Assembly (NCBI GenBank): GCA_934646965.1
Contig: CAKUEZ010000003.1
Coordinates: 1 to 47,372, forward strand
Source of the DNA: an uncultured Collinsella sp.
GTDB lineage: Bacteria; Actinomycetota; Coriobacteriia; Coriobacteriales; Coriobacteriaceae
Reading direction: 5' to 3'
DNA length: 47,372 nt
The position numbers and the translations under genes were made by a program. Positions 1-9,021 of the stretch are shown in pieces. The stretch's first letter is position 1. Each line of letters starts with the position of its first letter. The notes beneath the pieces were generated by a model, which saw only the letters and a program-made list of their open reading frames with translations, did no database searches and was not told the origin of the DNA.

Positions 1-96
1 GCCGCCCCGACCCGCAATGTCGGTGGCACCGAGCTTCCGAACTTTGGCAACGACCAGTTTGAGCTTCCCGACTTCCTGAAGCGTGGTAGCTTCTAA
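1..96 (+). CDS. ftsZ: Cell division protein FtsZ, C-terminal end (partial)
   Basis: Only the last 31 codons are in the window, ending in TAA. The reading frame ends in ELPDFLKRGSF, which matches the conserved C-terminal peptide of FtsZ (acidic/hydrophobic core, DFL, then basic residues). This peptide is the docking site for membrane tethers such as SepF, and sepF is encoded about 6.4 kb downstream. The neighbouring pgeF, yggS, sepF, yggT and divIVA genes are the usual companions of ftsZ in actinobacteria and support the call. The GTPase domain is outside the window, so nothing can be said about it. Confidence 0.88.
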   Translation, partial: AAPTRNVGGTELPNFGNDQFELPDFLKRGSF

Positions 97-123
97 TCTG
101 CTGCTTATCGCATTGTCTTGCGC

Positions 124-157
124 AGGGGCGTGTCCGTATGGATGCGCCCCTTTTTGT
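124..157 (+). terminator. Intrinsic terminator after ftsZ
   Basis: AGGGGCG (124-130) pairs with CGCCCCT (145-151) across a 14-nt loop and is followed by a T run (151-155). It lies 28 nt after the ftsZ stop, so ftsZ is probably separated transcriptionally from pgeF. Confidence 0.8.
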
Positions 158-309
158 CTCAACTTTGTAAACCAGAGCATCCAATCTCTTTACGTTCCCT
201 TTACGATTGCCTCCAGTGCAGCAGGTATCCTTTTAAGGAAGTATGACAGCTGCATAAATGCAGACTGTGCGGCGATGCCGCGGTACTTGTGTTATTAGGA
301 GGCTTTAGT

Positions 310-1110
310 ATGGCAGCACGTGCGGACAAAGTTTCGCGTGTCGACCATGATGGAGTTACGTTGGTGGAAGGTGCGACGGCCGATGTCCGTTTTGCCTTCA
401 CCGAACGCACCGGTGGCGTTTCCGAAGACGCGTACTCCTCACTCAACTTGGGATCGCATGTTGGCGATGACCCCTTTGCCGTTCAAGAAAATCGTCGTCG
501 CGCGCTCGAGGCCATGGGTGCCGCCGAGTGCGAGCACAACCTGCTCGTTCCCAACCAGTTGCACGGTGACCATATCGTTACGGTGACCTCGAACGGCGCG
601 GACGATCTCGAGGATATTCGCGAGCAAATTGCCGAGGGCTGTGACGCCATCGTCTGCACGACCCATGGGGTGCCCGTGCTGCTTTGCTTTGCCGACTGCG
701 TTCCCGTGGTGCTGGTGGCTCCCGGCGGATTTGCCGTGGTGCATTCCGGCTGGAAGGGCACGATCGCACGCATTTCCGCCAAGGCGTGCCAGGCACTTTG
801 TGAGGCCGCCGGCTGCGATGCGAGCGATGTCTCCGCCTATATCGGCCCGCATATCCTGGGCGACGAGTATGAGGTGTCTCAGGAGCTCATGGATCGCTTC
901 GCCGCCGAGTTTTCGTGCATCGATGCGAGCGTCTCTTGCATGCTCGATCTTTCCGCTGCCATTTGCGAGGCACTGGTAGATGCCGGTGTCGATAAGGACG
1001 GTATTGTAGACGCCCAGCTTTCGACCGTGCGTCAGAACGACCGCTTTTATTCCTACCGCAACGAGGGTGGCACCTGCGGGCGCCATGCCGCGATCGGCGT
1101 GATGCTATGA
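310..1110 (+). CDS. pgeF: Peptidoglycan editing factor PgeF (YfiH family)
   Basis: This 266-aa protein belongs to the YfiH/DUF152 family, formerly called laccase-domain or polyphenol oxidase proteins. PgeF is known in E. coli to remove mis-incorporated L-Ser from peptidoglycan precursors; other members act on purine nucleosides. The metal-site residues are visible: His85 in VPNQLHGD, Cys130 in LLCFADCVP and His145 in VVHSGWKGT, followed by YIGPHI. The ATG at 310 is chosen because a perfect AGGAGG (297-302) lies 7 nt upstream; an in-frame start at 289 would place that Shine-Dalgarno inside the gene. The stop overlaps the pstS start by 4 nt (ATGA), implying translational coupling to the phosphate operon. 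Members of this family are normally beside ftsZ and yggS. Confidence 0.92.
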   Translation: MAARADKVSRVDHDGVTLVEGATADVRFAFTERTGGVSEDAYSSLNLGSHVGDDPFAVQENRRRALEAMGAAECEHNLLVPNQLHGDHIVTVTSNGADDLEDIREQIAEGCDAIVCTTHGVPVLLCFADCVPVVLVAPGGFAVVHSGWKGTIARISAKACQALCEAAGCDASDVSAYIGPHILGDEYEVSQELMDRFAAEFSCIDASVSCMLDLSAAICEALVDAGVDKDGIVDAQLSTVRQNDRFYSYRNEGGTCGRHAAIGVML

Positions 1111-1943
1111 GAAAGATCGCATCGGTCCTGAGTGCCGCGGTGCTCACGCTCACGTTGTGTGCCTGCTCCTCGGGGTCTTCCACCTCTTCCATTACCGTGG
1201 CCGGTTCCACGACCTGCCTTCCTATCGCCGAAATTGCCGCCGAGGGCTTTAAGGAGGAGACCGGCATCGACGTGCTTGTCTCCGGTCTGGGTTCTTCCGC
1301 CGGCATTGAGGCCGTCAGCGCTGGAACGGCCGATATCGCCAGCTCCTCCCGTGGGCTCAACGCCGACGAGCAAGATCTGGGCCTAACCCCGATCGTTATC
1401 GCGCACGACGGCATTGCGGTCATCGTGAATGAGGACAACCCGGTTGAGAATCTCTCGACCGAGCAGCTTCGCGACATCTACGCCGGCAAGATCACCAACT
1501 GGAAAGAGGTCGGTGGCGAGGACCTGAAGATTCAGGTCATCAACCGCGACGAGGCGTCCGGCACGCGCGAGGCCTTCCGCACCATCGTGATGGACGGCAC
1601 TCCGTTCGATCGCCGTTCGGCCGTTCTTTCGGGTACGGGCCAGGTGCGCGATGTCGTGTCCCGTTCGCGCGGGGCCATCGGCTACATTTCGCTTGGCTTC
1701 GTCGATAGCCTCAACGCCAAGACCTCGGTTAGGGCCGTCTCGGTCAATCACGTCGAGGCGTCCGAGAAGACGGTTGCGAGCGGCGGCTATCCCATCTCGC
1801 GCGACCTCTACTTCTTTGTAAAGGGAACGCCTTCGCAGCAGGCACAGGATTACATCGACTACGTGACGTCCGAAAAGATGGACAAGCAGATTCGCGAGGC
1901 GGGCTTTATTCCCGTCACCAACGACGAGAAGGGGAGTGAGTAG
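1107..1943 (+). CDS. pstS: Phosphate ABC transporter substrate-binding lipoprotein PstS
   Basis: A 278-aa extracytoplasmic phosphate-binding protein. The N-terminus is a lipoprotein signal (basic MRKIA, hydrophobic stretch, Cys in LTLCACSSG), so the mature protein should be lipid-anchored outside the membrane. PstS hallmarks follow: VAGSTTCLPIAE, a GLGSSAGIEAVSAGTADIASSSR phosphate-binding loop region, and NRDEASGTREAF. It starts inside the last codons of pgeF and is followed immediately by pstC, so it is the first gene of a pstSCAB-phoU operon. Such operons are usually phosphate-starvation induced; no clear Pho box was identified upstream. Confidence 0.95.
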   Translation: MRKIASVLSAAVLTLTLCACSSGSSTSSITVAGSTTCLPIAEIAAEGFKEETGIDVLVSGLGSSAGIEAVSAGTADIASSSRGLNADEQDLGLTPIVIAHDGIAVIVNEDNPVENLSTEQLRDIYAGKITNWKEVGGEDLKIQVINRDEASGTREAFRTIVMDGTPFDRRSAVLSGTGQVRDVVSRSRGAIGYISLGFVDSLNAKTSVRAVSVNHVEASEKTVASGGYPISRDLYFFVKGTPSQQAQDYIDYVTSEKMDKQIREAGFIPVTNDEKGSE

Positions 1944-1944
1944 C

Positions 1945-2871
1945 ATGGAGGCACAGGAAAACTCCCAGACTGAGCAGACGGCTCGGGCACCCAAGAAGCG
2001 CGAGCTGGCGCTTGTTTCGCGCAGCACCTATATCAAGGAAAAGGCGCTGCAGTGGATCTTCTTTGCGTGCGCATTCTTGGCGGTCGTTACCGTCATCCTG
2101 ATCTTTGTCTTTACCACGTACTCGGCGCTGCCCGTCTTTACCGACATTGGCCTGGCAGACTTCTTTAGCTTTACGTGGGCGCCCTCCGAGGGACACTACG
2201 GCATCATGTCGCTGCTGGCCGGCTCGGGTCTGGTGACCGTCGGTGCACTCGCCATGGGCGTGCCGCTGGGTGTGGGCACGGCCGTGTATCTGGTCGAGAT
2301 CGCCAGCAAGCGCGTGCGCAAGCTCATCAGCCCTGCGGTAGATCTACTGGCGGGCATCCCCTCCATTATCTACGGCTTCTTTGGCATGATCATCATCCGC
2401 CCGTTTATCGCGCAGCTGACCGGTGGCCTTGGTTTTGGTGCGCTGACGGCTTGGTTCGTGCTTGCCATCATGATCGTCCCTACCATCACCACGCTCACTA
2501 TCGATGCCCTCAATTCCATTCCCATGGGTATTCGCGAGGCATCGTATGCCATGGGCGCCACCAAGTGGCAGACCATCTACAAGGTCGTGCTGCCGGCCGC
2601 CAAGTTGGGTATTGTCGATGCCATCGTGCTGGGCATGGGCCGTGCCATCGGCGAGACCATGGCCGTGCTCATGGTTGTGGGTAACGCTCCGGTCATTCCC
2701 GACAGCATCGCGAGCCCCATCTCGACGCTCACGAGCCAGATTGCGCTCGACATGAGCTACTCCTCGGGCCTGCACCGCTCGGCGCTGTTTGGCATGGGCG
2801 TGGTCCTGTTTATCATCTCCGCCACGCTGGTGGGCATCGTCCGTCTGATTTCCAAGAAGAAGAGGGGGTAG
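1945..2871 (+). CDS. pstC: Phosphate ABC transporter permease PstC
   Basis: A 308-aa integral membrane permease of the Pst complex. Six hydrophobic segments are apparent after a polar N-terminus of about 35 residues. The cytoplasmic EAA-type loop for contact with PstB reads GIREASYAMGATKWQTIYKVVLPAAKLGI, shown here by its ends GIREASYAMGATKWQ and VVLPAAKLGI. The ATG at 1945 is preferred over an in-frame GTG at 1936 because AAGGGGAG (1929-1936) is 8 nt upstream of it. It begins 1 nt after the pstS stop and ends 3 nt before pstA, consistent with one polycistronic message. Confidence 0.94.
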   Translation: MEAQENSQTEQTARAPKKRELALVSRSTYIKEKALQWIFFACAFLAVVTVILIFVFTTYSALPVFTDIGLADFFSFTWAPSEGHYGIMSLLAGSGLVTVGALAMGVPLGVGTAVYLVEIASKRVRKLISPAVDLLAGIPSIIYGFFGMIIIRPFIAQLTGGLGFGALTAWFVLAIMIVPTITTLTIDALNSIPMGIREASYAMGATKWQTIYKVVLPAAKLGIVDAIVLGMGRAIGETMAVLMVVGNAPVIPDSIASPISTLTSQIALDMSYSSGLHRSALFGMGVVLFIISATLVGIVRLISKKKRG

Positions 2872-2874
2872 GCT

Positions 2875-3780
2875 ATGTCCGATTCCGTTGACACGACGGT
2901 CGATACGACCTCGTCGCGCGAGCGCATCAAGCGTGCCCTTTCCCACGGTAAGAAAGGCCGCATTAACAAGGACCTTTCCAACAAGATCATGCTCGGCGTA
3001 TTCCGCGCCGCGGCCTATATCACCACGCTGGTGTTGGTCGCCATTATCGCCTACGTGGTCGTTAACGGCCTGCCGCACATCTCGCTCGACTTTATCTTTG
3101 GCTGGCCCCAGGGCGTAAACGCCGAGGGCGGCATTTGGCCGACGATCGTCTCGACCGTCTATGTGACGGCGCTCGCCATGCTCATCTGCACGCCGATCGC
3201 CGTGCTGGCGGCGGTCTACCTGGCTGAGTACGCCAAGCAGGGCAAGGTCGTCGAGCTCATTCGCTATGCTGCCGACGCCTTGGCCTCGGTGCCTTCCATC
3301 GTCATGGGCCTGTTTGGCTACGCTTTGTTTGTCGAGGCCATGGGCTTGGGTCTTTCGATGGTCTCGGCCGCTCTGGCGCTTGCGCTCTTGATGTTGCCCA
3401 TCGTCATGCGCACCACCGAAGAGGCCATTCGCGCTGTGCCGCGCTATATCCGTTGGGGCGCATACGGCCTGGGCGCCACCAAGTGGCAGGTCGTCTCCAA
3501 GATCGTGCTTCCTTCCGCCTTTGGCCGCATTGCCACCGGCATCGTCCTTGCCATCGGCCGCGCCATCGGCGAGACCGCGGTGGTGCTCTACACCATGGGA
3601 CAGGCCATCAACCTGCCTATCACGCCGCTCGATTCCGGCCGCCCCATGACGGTTCACCTGTACCTGCTTGCCAACGACGGCATCAACATGAACGCTGCCT
3701 ACGGCACCGCGCTCTTGCTGATGGTGATCATCTTGGCCTTCAACCTGTTTGCGCGCTTCCTGTCGCGCAAACGTCGCTAG
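2875..3780 (+). CDS. pstA: Phosphate ABC transporter permease PstA
   Basis: A 301-aa permease, the partner of PstC. After a polar, basic N-terminal region of about 40 residues there are about six membrane segments. The coupling loop is visible as RYIRWGAYGLGATKWQ, then VVSKIVLPSAFGRI, and AIGRAIGETAVVLYTMG follows. The start is 3 nt after the pstC stop, with GAGGGGGTAGGCT as the binding site. PstB begins 12 nt after its stop. Confidence 0.94.
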   Translation: MSDSVDTTVDTTSSRERIKRALSHGKKGRINKDLSNKIMLGVFRAAAYITTLVLVAIIAYVVVNGLPHISLDFIFGWPQGVNAEGGIWPTIVSTVYVTALAMLICTPIAVLAAVYLAEYAKQGKVVELIRYAADALASVPSIVMGLFGYALFVEAMGLGLSMVSAALALALLMLPIVMRTTEEAIRAVPRYIRWGAYGLGATKWQVVSKIVLPSAFGRIATGIVLAIGRAIGETAVVLYTMGQAINLPITPLDSGRPMTVHLYLLANDGINMNAAYGTALLLMVIILAFNLFARFLSRKRR

Positions 3781-3792
3781 TTAAGGAGTCCC

Positions 3793-4596
<804 letters not shown>

Positions 4597-4688
4597 TCGG
4601 CGCGACTAGTCCCAAACCGATCGGACCTGGTCCGGTGCGTATTCACTGTGCGGGCGGCATGACCGCACCCAACTGATTGGAGTGAACC

Positions 4689-5546
4689 ATGCGCAAACTG
4701 TTTTCCCGTCAGCTCGTCGAGGCCCGTCATGAGATGCTGGGCATCTACGAGGCCATCGATCTGGCCCTTCACGATGCTGTGAAGGCCTATGTGACCGACG
4801 ACCGCAAGCTCGCCGTAAAGACCAAGAAGCGCACGCTTTCGATTGACGCCCGTTGCGCCAACCTCGAGGCCGTGTGCTACAACTTGATCGCCACGCAGTC
4901 GCCGGTCGCCTCCGACTTCCGCCTGCTGCAGACGATCATCTATGTCGACTTTAACCTGCAGCGCATGACCGATAAGGTTCGTCAGATTTGCCGTGCCGCA
5001 AGCCACATGGTCAAGGCCGATATCTCGCTTCCCCAGGAGCTTGTCACCTTGGTTGAGGCCGAGGCCGAAGCTGTGTATCAGGTGCTGGGCTCTTCGCTTT
5101 CTGCCCTGGTTGCCAACGACATGTCCATCATCTGCAACCTGGCCGTCGAGGACGAGCCGGTGCATGCCGCCTACGAAAAGTTCTTCCGTACCTTTAACCG
5201 TATGGACGCCGGCGAGTTTATGGATGACGACAGCAACTATGACGACCTGCGCCGTGCCATCATGGTTTCGCGCTACCTCGATCGAATCGCCTCGATTTCC
5301 ATCGACGCCGCCTGCCGCCTGACCTTCCTGCTGACCGGTCAGCGCATGAATGCCGGCGATATTGCCCGCGCGGACGAAGACGAGCTCGAGAGCATGCGCG
5401 TGCCTTCGGGCGAGGGCGTCATCATGAAGCCCGCCGTTGACGCGCGCTACGTTGCCAAGGTGCCCGCCAATGAGCTGAGCGAGGGTCTTCGCTATCTGCT
5501 CGAGAACCTTGAGGACGAGGATGACGGCGAGGACGACGAGGAGTAG
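4689..5546 (+). CDS. phoU: PhoU-family phosphate regulator with acidic tail
   Basis: A 285-aa cytoplasmic protein at the normal phoU position, immediately downstream of pstB. The N-terminal two thirds look like paired PhoU helical-bundle repeats: FSRQLVEARHEMLGIYEAID, then NLIATQSPVASDFRLLQTI with a conserved DFR, then NLQRMTDKVRQI. PhoU proteins usually have about 220-240 residues; this one has an extra C-terminal stretch ending in ENLEDEDDGEDDEE. By family knowledge it should restrain the Pst transporter and any PhoR-like kinase when phosphate is sufficient. No phoR/phoB pair is in the window. GGAG (4679-4682) supports the ATG at 4689. Confidence 0.87.
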   Translation: MRKLFSRQLVEARHEMLGIYEAIDLALHDAVKAYVTDDRKLAVKTKKRTLSIDARCANLEAVCYNLIATQSPVASDFRLLQTIIYVDFNLQRMTDKVRQICRAASHMVKADISLPQELVTLVEAEAEAVYQVLGSSLSALVANDMSIICNLAVEDEPVHAAYEKFFRTFNRMDAGEFMDDDSNYDDLRRAIMVSRYLDRIASISIDAACRLTFLLTGQRMNAGDIARADEDELESMRVPSGEGVIMKPAVDARYVAKVPANELSEGLRYLLENLEDEDDGEDDEE

Positions 5547-5584
5547 GGTAGCCTCGTTCGTCGAAAGATTGTAAATACCTGAGT

Positions 5585-5620
5585 GAGCGCGGCCTTGCAC
5601 AAGCGGGGCCGCGCTCTTGC
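5585..5620 (+). terminator. Probable terminator after phoU
   Basis: A perfect 10-bp stem, GAGCGCGGCC (5585-5594) with GGCCGCGCTC (5607-5616), is followed by the weak tract TTGCGTT. It closes the pst-phoU unit before yggS. Confidence 0.6.
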
Positions 5621-5666
5621 GTTAGCATGGGACTACTTGTTTGACTGTCAGCGGAGGCGATTGGCA

Positions 5667-6404
5667 ATGGATAACTATTTGGACTTGATGCGCGCTCGCC
5701 GCGAGCAGATTCTGGAGCGGTTTTATGCGGCGCTCGATCGCGCGGGCCGTCCCCACGACGCCGCGCGCTTGATTGCCGTGTCCAAGACCGTTGGCGTCGA
5801 CGAGACCGTTGCTGCTATTCAGGCGGGGTATCGCCATTTTGCCGAGAACCGCCCGCAGGAACTGGTTCGCAAGCTTGCTGGCTTGGCTGAGCATCCTGAG
5901 TTGCCCGGGGTGCGCTTCGATATGATCGGCAACCTGCAGACCAATAAGATCAATGCGGTTCTGGGCTCGGCCGAGCTGATTCACTCGGTGAGCTCGTTGC
6001 ACTTGGCGCAGGCCATCTCGAGCCGTGCGGTTCGCAAGATTGAGGCGGGTGAGCTTGTCGGCCCCCAGCAGGTGCTCATTGAGGTCAATGTGAGCGGCGA
6101 GGAGTCCAAGGGCGGCTTTTCGCCCGACGAGGTTCGCGCCGCTGCAGGTGAGCTTGCGGAGCTTGAGGGAATTTGTGTGCAGGGGCTTATGACCATGGCG
6201 CCCCGGGGGAACAAGGATGTGGCGCGCCGTACCTTTGCCGGGCTGCGCGAGTTGAGGGATGAGCTGGAGGCGGCGCATCCCGACTTGAGCCTGCCCGAGC
6301 TCTCCTGCGGCATGAGCGAGGACTTTGAGCCCGCCCTTGAGGAGGGCTCAACGCTCATTCGCCTGGGCAGGGTAGTATTTAGCCCGGAGTTTGAAGTAAA
6401 ATAA
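5667..6404 (+). CDS. yggS: YggS/PLPBP family pyridoxal-phosphate homeostasis protein
   Basis: A 245-aa single-domain PLP-binding protein with the alanine racemase N-terminal barrel fold and no catalytic domain. The PLP lysine lies in LIAVSKTVGVDE (about residue 36), followed by GYRHFAENRPQE, FDMIGNLQTNK, SVSSLHLA, VLIEVNVSGEESKGGF and ELSCGMSEDFEPALEEGSTLIRLG read in order. The family buffers free PLP and affects amino-acid metabolism. The ATG at 5667 follows GCGGAGG (5651-5657); a longer in-frame start at 5583 would run through the upstream terminator. It leads the yggS-sepF-yggT-divIVA part of the division cluster. Confidence 0.92.
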   Translation: MDNYLDLMRARREQILERFYAALDRAGRPHDAARLIAVSKTVGVDETVAAIQAGYRHFAENRPQELVRKLAGLAEHPELPGVRFDMIGNLQTNKINAVLGSAELIHSVSSLHLAQAISSRAVRKIEAGELVGPQQVLIEVNVSGEESKGGFSPDEVRAAAGELAELEGICVQGLMTMAPRGNKDVARRTFAGLRELRDELEAAHPDLSLPELSCGMSEDFEPALEEGSTLIRLGRVVFSPEFEVK

Positions 6405-6464
6405 TGCTTTGAAGTGCGCAATGATTATCGGAGCGCCTGCACTAAACCGCGAGAGGACACAACC

Positions 6465-7187
6465 ATGGGCTTCCTTGACGAGATCAAAAATAAAATGCAC
6501 CTGGGCCAGCAGGGTTACGACCAGGGTTATGGCCAAGATGACGACTACGGTTACGATGACGGCTACGACGACGGCTACCAGAACAATGGCTACAGCGGCG
6601 CCTCGGGCGAGGGCTTCTACACTCAGGACGAGCCGAGCAATGGCCTTCTGGGCCAGACGCGCCGTGGCGAGGCCGAGTCGGTAGCCGTGTACACACGTTC
6701 CGGCCAGCTGGTCGGCGACGATTCTCGCCATGCTACGACCTACAACCCGCCGTCGCGTTCGCAGGAGACGGTCGCAGGCGGTTATCGTCCCGGTGCCTAC
6801 GACACCCCGTCGAGCTACGCCGAGAACACCCGTGCCCGTGCCGCCGCTCCTGCCCCTGCTCCCGCACCGAGCGATGCCTCGGCCTACGCGAGCAACATCA
6901 TCAACTCCACGCCGCAACTGCCGGCCTATGTCCTTCGTCCCGAGAGCTACGACGACGTTGAGACCGTTGTTCGCCGCGTGCGCACCAAGCAGCCTGTCGC
7001 GCTGATCTTTGTGGGCGTTCGTACCGAGGTCGCCAAGCGCGTGCTGGACTTCTCGTATGGCTTTGCCTGCGGCCTGGGCGCCACGGTCAAAGAGGTGGGC
7101 GACCGTGTGTTTATGGTTCTGCCTGCTGGCTGCGAGGTCAAGGATTCCGACCTCAAGAAGCTCCGTGCCGACGGCTACCTTAAGTAA
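6465..7187 (+). CDS. sepF: Cell division protein SepF
   Basis: A 240-aa FtsZ membrane tether. The extreme N-terminus MGFLDEIKNKMHLG is the expected membrane-targeting amphipathic helix. A low-complexity linker rich in Gly, Tyr and Asp (about residues 15-55), then Ala/Pro-rich sequence, leads to a C-terminal DUF552/SepF domain (about 145-240) containing VLRPESYDDVETVVRRVRTK, VALIFVGVRTEVAKRVLDF and a GATVKEVGDRVFMVLP core. The ATG at 6465 follows GAGAGGA (6451-6457); a start at 6414 lacks a binding site and would hide the amphipathic helix. In actinobacteria, which lack FtsA, SepF is the main FtsZ anchor. Confidence 0.93.
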   Translation: MGFLDEIKNKMHLGQQGYDQGYGQDDDYGYDDGYDDGYQNNGYSGASGEGFYTQDEPSNGLLGQTRRGEAESVAVYTRSGQLVGDDSRHATTYNPPSRSQETVAGGYRPGAYDTPSSYAENTRARAAAPAPAPAPSDASAYASNIINSTPQLPAYVLRPESYDDVETVVRRVRTKQPVALIFVGVRTEVAKRVLDFSYGFACGLGATVKEVGDRVFMVLPAGCEVKDSDLKKLRADGYLK

Positions 7188-7208
7188 AGACAAGACGAGG
7201 AGATTCTC

Positions 7209-7490
7209 ATCAACATCTACACCATTGTCCAGTTGGTCAATACGCTGTTCAACTTTTACTCCACGCTCATCGTGGTCTACTGCCTTATGACGTGGATTCC
7301 CATGAAGCAGGGTGGATTGCTGCAGGATATCGCCGCCGTCCTCGATAGCGTGTGCGGCCCGTGGCTCAATCTGTTCCGGCGTTTTATTCCGCCGATGGGC
7401 GGCGTCGATTTTTCGCCGGTCGTTGCGATTATTGCGTTGCAGTTGGTGCAGAACCTGGTTCAGCAACTTCTTATAGGTATACTTATATAA
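7209..7490 (+). CDS. yggT: YggT family membrane protein (non-canonical start likely)
   Basis: A small YggT-family protein of about 93 aa with two hydrophobic segments (about residues 8-28 and 70-90) around a polar loop containing WIPMKQGGLL. Family members sit between sepF and divIVA and are needed for normal division or osmotic tolerance in some bacteria, but the molecular role is unclear. The frame is open upstream through INIYTIVQLVNTLF. The GAGGAG at 7197-7202 is placed to initiate at ATC 7209 (6-nt spacing), and no ATG, GTG or TTG occurs there. The first conventional start is TTG 7233, which has no binding site and would remove part of the first membrane helix. The exact start is uncertain. 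Confidence 0.78.
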   Translation: MNIYTIVQLVNTLFNFYSTLIVVYCLMTWIPMKQGGLLQDIAAVLDSVCGPWLNLFRRFIPPMGGVDFSPVVAIIALQLVQNLVQQLLIGILI

Positions 7491-7552
7491 AACTGGCTTA
7501 GTAACTCACGTCGGGCGCACGGCGCCAAGGCGAAGATAAAGGAGAACTTGTT

Positions 7553-8230
7553 ATGGCTATTACCCCTGCTGACATTCAGGCTCAGACCTTCTCTGAGGCC
7601 AAGCGCGGCTATGACCCCGCCGAGGTCGACGTCTTCCTGGAGACGCTGTCTTCCGAGGTCGACGCTATGCTGGCGAAGATCGTGGACCTCAAGGGTCGTC
7701 TGACCGCCACCGAGCAGCAGCTTGCCGATACGCAGGCTCAGCTCGCCCAGGCTCAGGATGCTGCCGCTCAGGCCGTTCCTGCTGCCCCGGTCGCTGCTCC
7801 CGCGCCCGACTTCTCCGCTCAGGAGCGCCAGATCTCCGCTGCTCTGATTGCTGCTCAGCAGACCGCCGAGAGCATCGTTAACGACGCCAACGAGAACGCC
7901 GACCGTATCCGCAACGAGGCCGACGCCAAGGCCCGTGAGGTCATCCGCCAGGCTCTGACCGAGAAGCAGGCCGAGCTCGAGGAAATCGATCGCCTGAAGG
8001 CTTCTCGCGAGGAGTTCAAGGCCGAGTACCTCAAGCTCATCCAGCACTTCATGGACGATGCGCAGAACTCCTTCCCGGCCGATCTCATGGCTTCCACGCC
8101 GGTCGGTTCCGCTGCCTCTCCCGCGGTGACTATGCCCGCTGCCGAGCCGCTGCCCGTCGCCGAGCCGGTTATCCCCGTTGCCGACCCCTTTGCCCCGATC
8201 GACAACTTCGCTGCCGACGATCTGGACTAG
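7553..8230 (+). CDS. divIVA: DivIVA domain protein (polar/septal scaffold)
   Basis: A 225-aa DivIVA/Wag31-like protein. The N-terminal membrane-curvature domain is MAITPADIQAQTFSEAKRGY then DPAEVDVFLETLSSEVD, matching the family's F..A.RGYD..EVD.FL pattern. A coiled coil follows (about 35-75), then an Ala/Pro linker, a second long coiled coil (about 95-175) and an Ala/Pro-rich acidic tail. DivIVA proteins recruit wall-synthesis or chromosome-segregation factors to poles and septa. GGAGAA upstream supports ATG 7553. It closes the division cluster and is followed by a strong terminator. Confidence 0.92.
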   Translation: MAITPADIQAQTFSEAKRGYDPAEVDVFLETLSSEVDAMLAKIVDLKGRLTATEQQLADTQAQLAQAQDAAAQAVPAAPVAAPAPDFSAQERQISAALIAAQQTAESIVNDANENADRIRNEADAKAREVIRQALTEKQAELEEIDRLKASREEFKAEYLKLIQHFMDDAQNSFPADLMASTPVGSAASPAVTMPAAEPLPVAEPVIPVADPFAPIDNFAADDLD

Positions 8231-8256
8231 TCCTAAGAACGCAGTCATTCGCTAAG

Positions 8257-8288
8257 AAAAAGGACCCGCAACTCGCGGGTCCTTTTTT
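8257..8288. terminator. Bidirectional terminator between divIVA and nitroreductase gene
   Basis: AAGGACCCGC (8260-8269) pairs with GCGGGTCCTT (8275-8284) with a 5-nt loop. T runs flank it on both strands (TTTTTT on plus, TTTTTC on minus), which suits the convergent genes on either side. Confidence 0.88.
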
Positions 8289-8316
8289 AGTTGCTCCGAA
8301 GGCATGTCCCAAAAAT

Positions 8317-8847
8317 CTACTTGAGGAGGAAGTCGGCGAGGGGAATGGTGCGGGCCTCGCGGTGCACGGGATCGGCGATATGGTCGGCAGGATAGCCGCA
8401 GACGAGCATGTGATAGGGGTAGACGCCCTCGGGTAGGTTGAACTGCTCGCAGGCTAGCTCGGGCTTAAAATGGCACACCCAGCACGTTCCCAGGCCCTGC
8501 TCGGTGGCCTCCATCATCATCTGATCGCACACGATGGACGTGTCGATTTCACTGGAATTCATCTGGTCATAGGGACGCACCCAAGCATCGTCGGTAACAC
8601 TGCAAATAAGAAAGACAAGCGGAGCCCCAAAGATAGATCCATCACGAGCAAAACGCGGCTGACAAGCAGCGGCCTTCTCCAACAACTCCGGAGTATCAAG
8701 CACCATCACACGGGTCGGATGATTATTACAAGCAGAAGGAGCAATACGCCCCGCCTCAACAATGGCATCCACCACAGCCTGCTCAACAGAACGATCCTCA
8801 AACTCACGACAAGAATACCGAGAACGAGCCAAATCCAAATACGACAT
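8317..8847 (-). CDS. Nitroreductase family protein
   Basis: A 176-aa FMN-dependent nitroreductase-like oxidoreductase. The N-terminal MSYLDLARSRYSCREFEDR matches the family FMN-phosphate motif (SR.S.R.F), followed by AGRIAPSACNNHPTRVMVLD (substrate/flavin site) and, near the C-terminus, QGLGTCWVCHFKPELACEQF and YPYHMLVCGYPAD. The substrate cannot be predicted. The start at 8847 is set by GGAGG 7 nt upstream on the minus strand; a longer frame to 8970 begins with non-homologous sequence. The first two thirds use many T- and G-ending codons, unlike the C-ending preference of neighbours. Confidence 0.87.
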   Translation of the reverse strand: MSYLDLARSRYSCREFEDRSVEQAVVDAIVEAGRIAPSACNNHPTRVMVLDTPELLEKAAACQPRFARDGSIFGAPLVFLICSVTDDAWVRPYDQMNSSEIDTSIVCDQMMMEATEQGLGTCWVCHFKPELACEQFNLPEGVYPYHMLVCGYPADHIADPVHREARTIPLADFLLK

Positions 8848-9021
8848 ACAAATCCTCCAACAATCAAATACTGAAACAAAGACAACCAAAGGATACCCAA
8901 AGCAAGCTTCTACAAGACGCTCAGAGCAGCCCCTAAGTATCCAATTGGGCCCAAGGGCCCCACCAGCCAAAGCCCCATTGCATTCCAGCTATTAGCCAAA
9001 GTTCCAACGGTGGTACGAAAG

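Noticed and set aside
2344..3657. 437-codon minus-strand frame over pstC and pstA
   Set aside because: His/Asp/Gly-rich shadow of two well-supported permease genes.
5583..5666. Upstream start for yggS
   Set aside because: The extension runs through the hairpin after phoU; ATG 5667 has its own GGAGG-type site.
8470..8995. Plus-strand frames opposite the nitroreductase gene
   Set aside because: They are shadows produced by the local A/C-rich strand bias; the minus-strand frame has the flavin-binding motifs and a good start.
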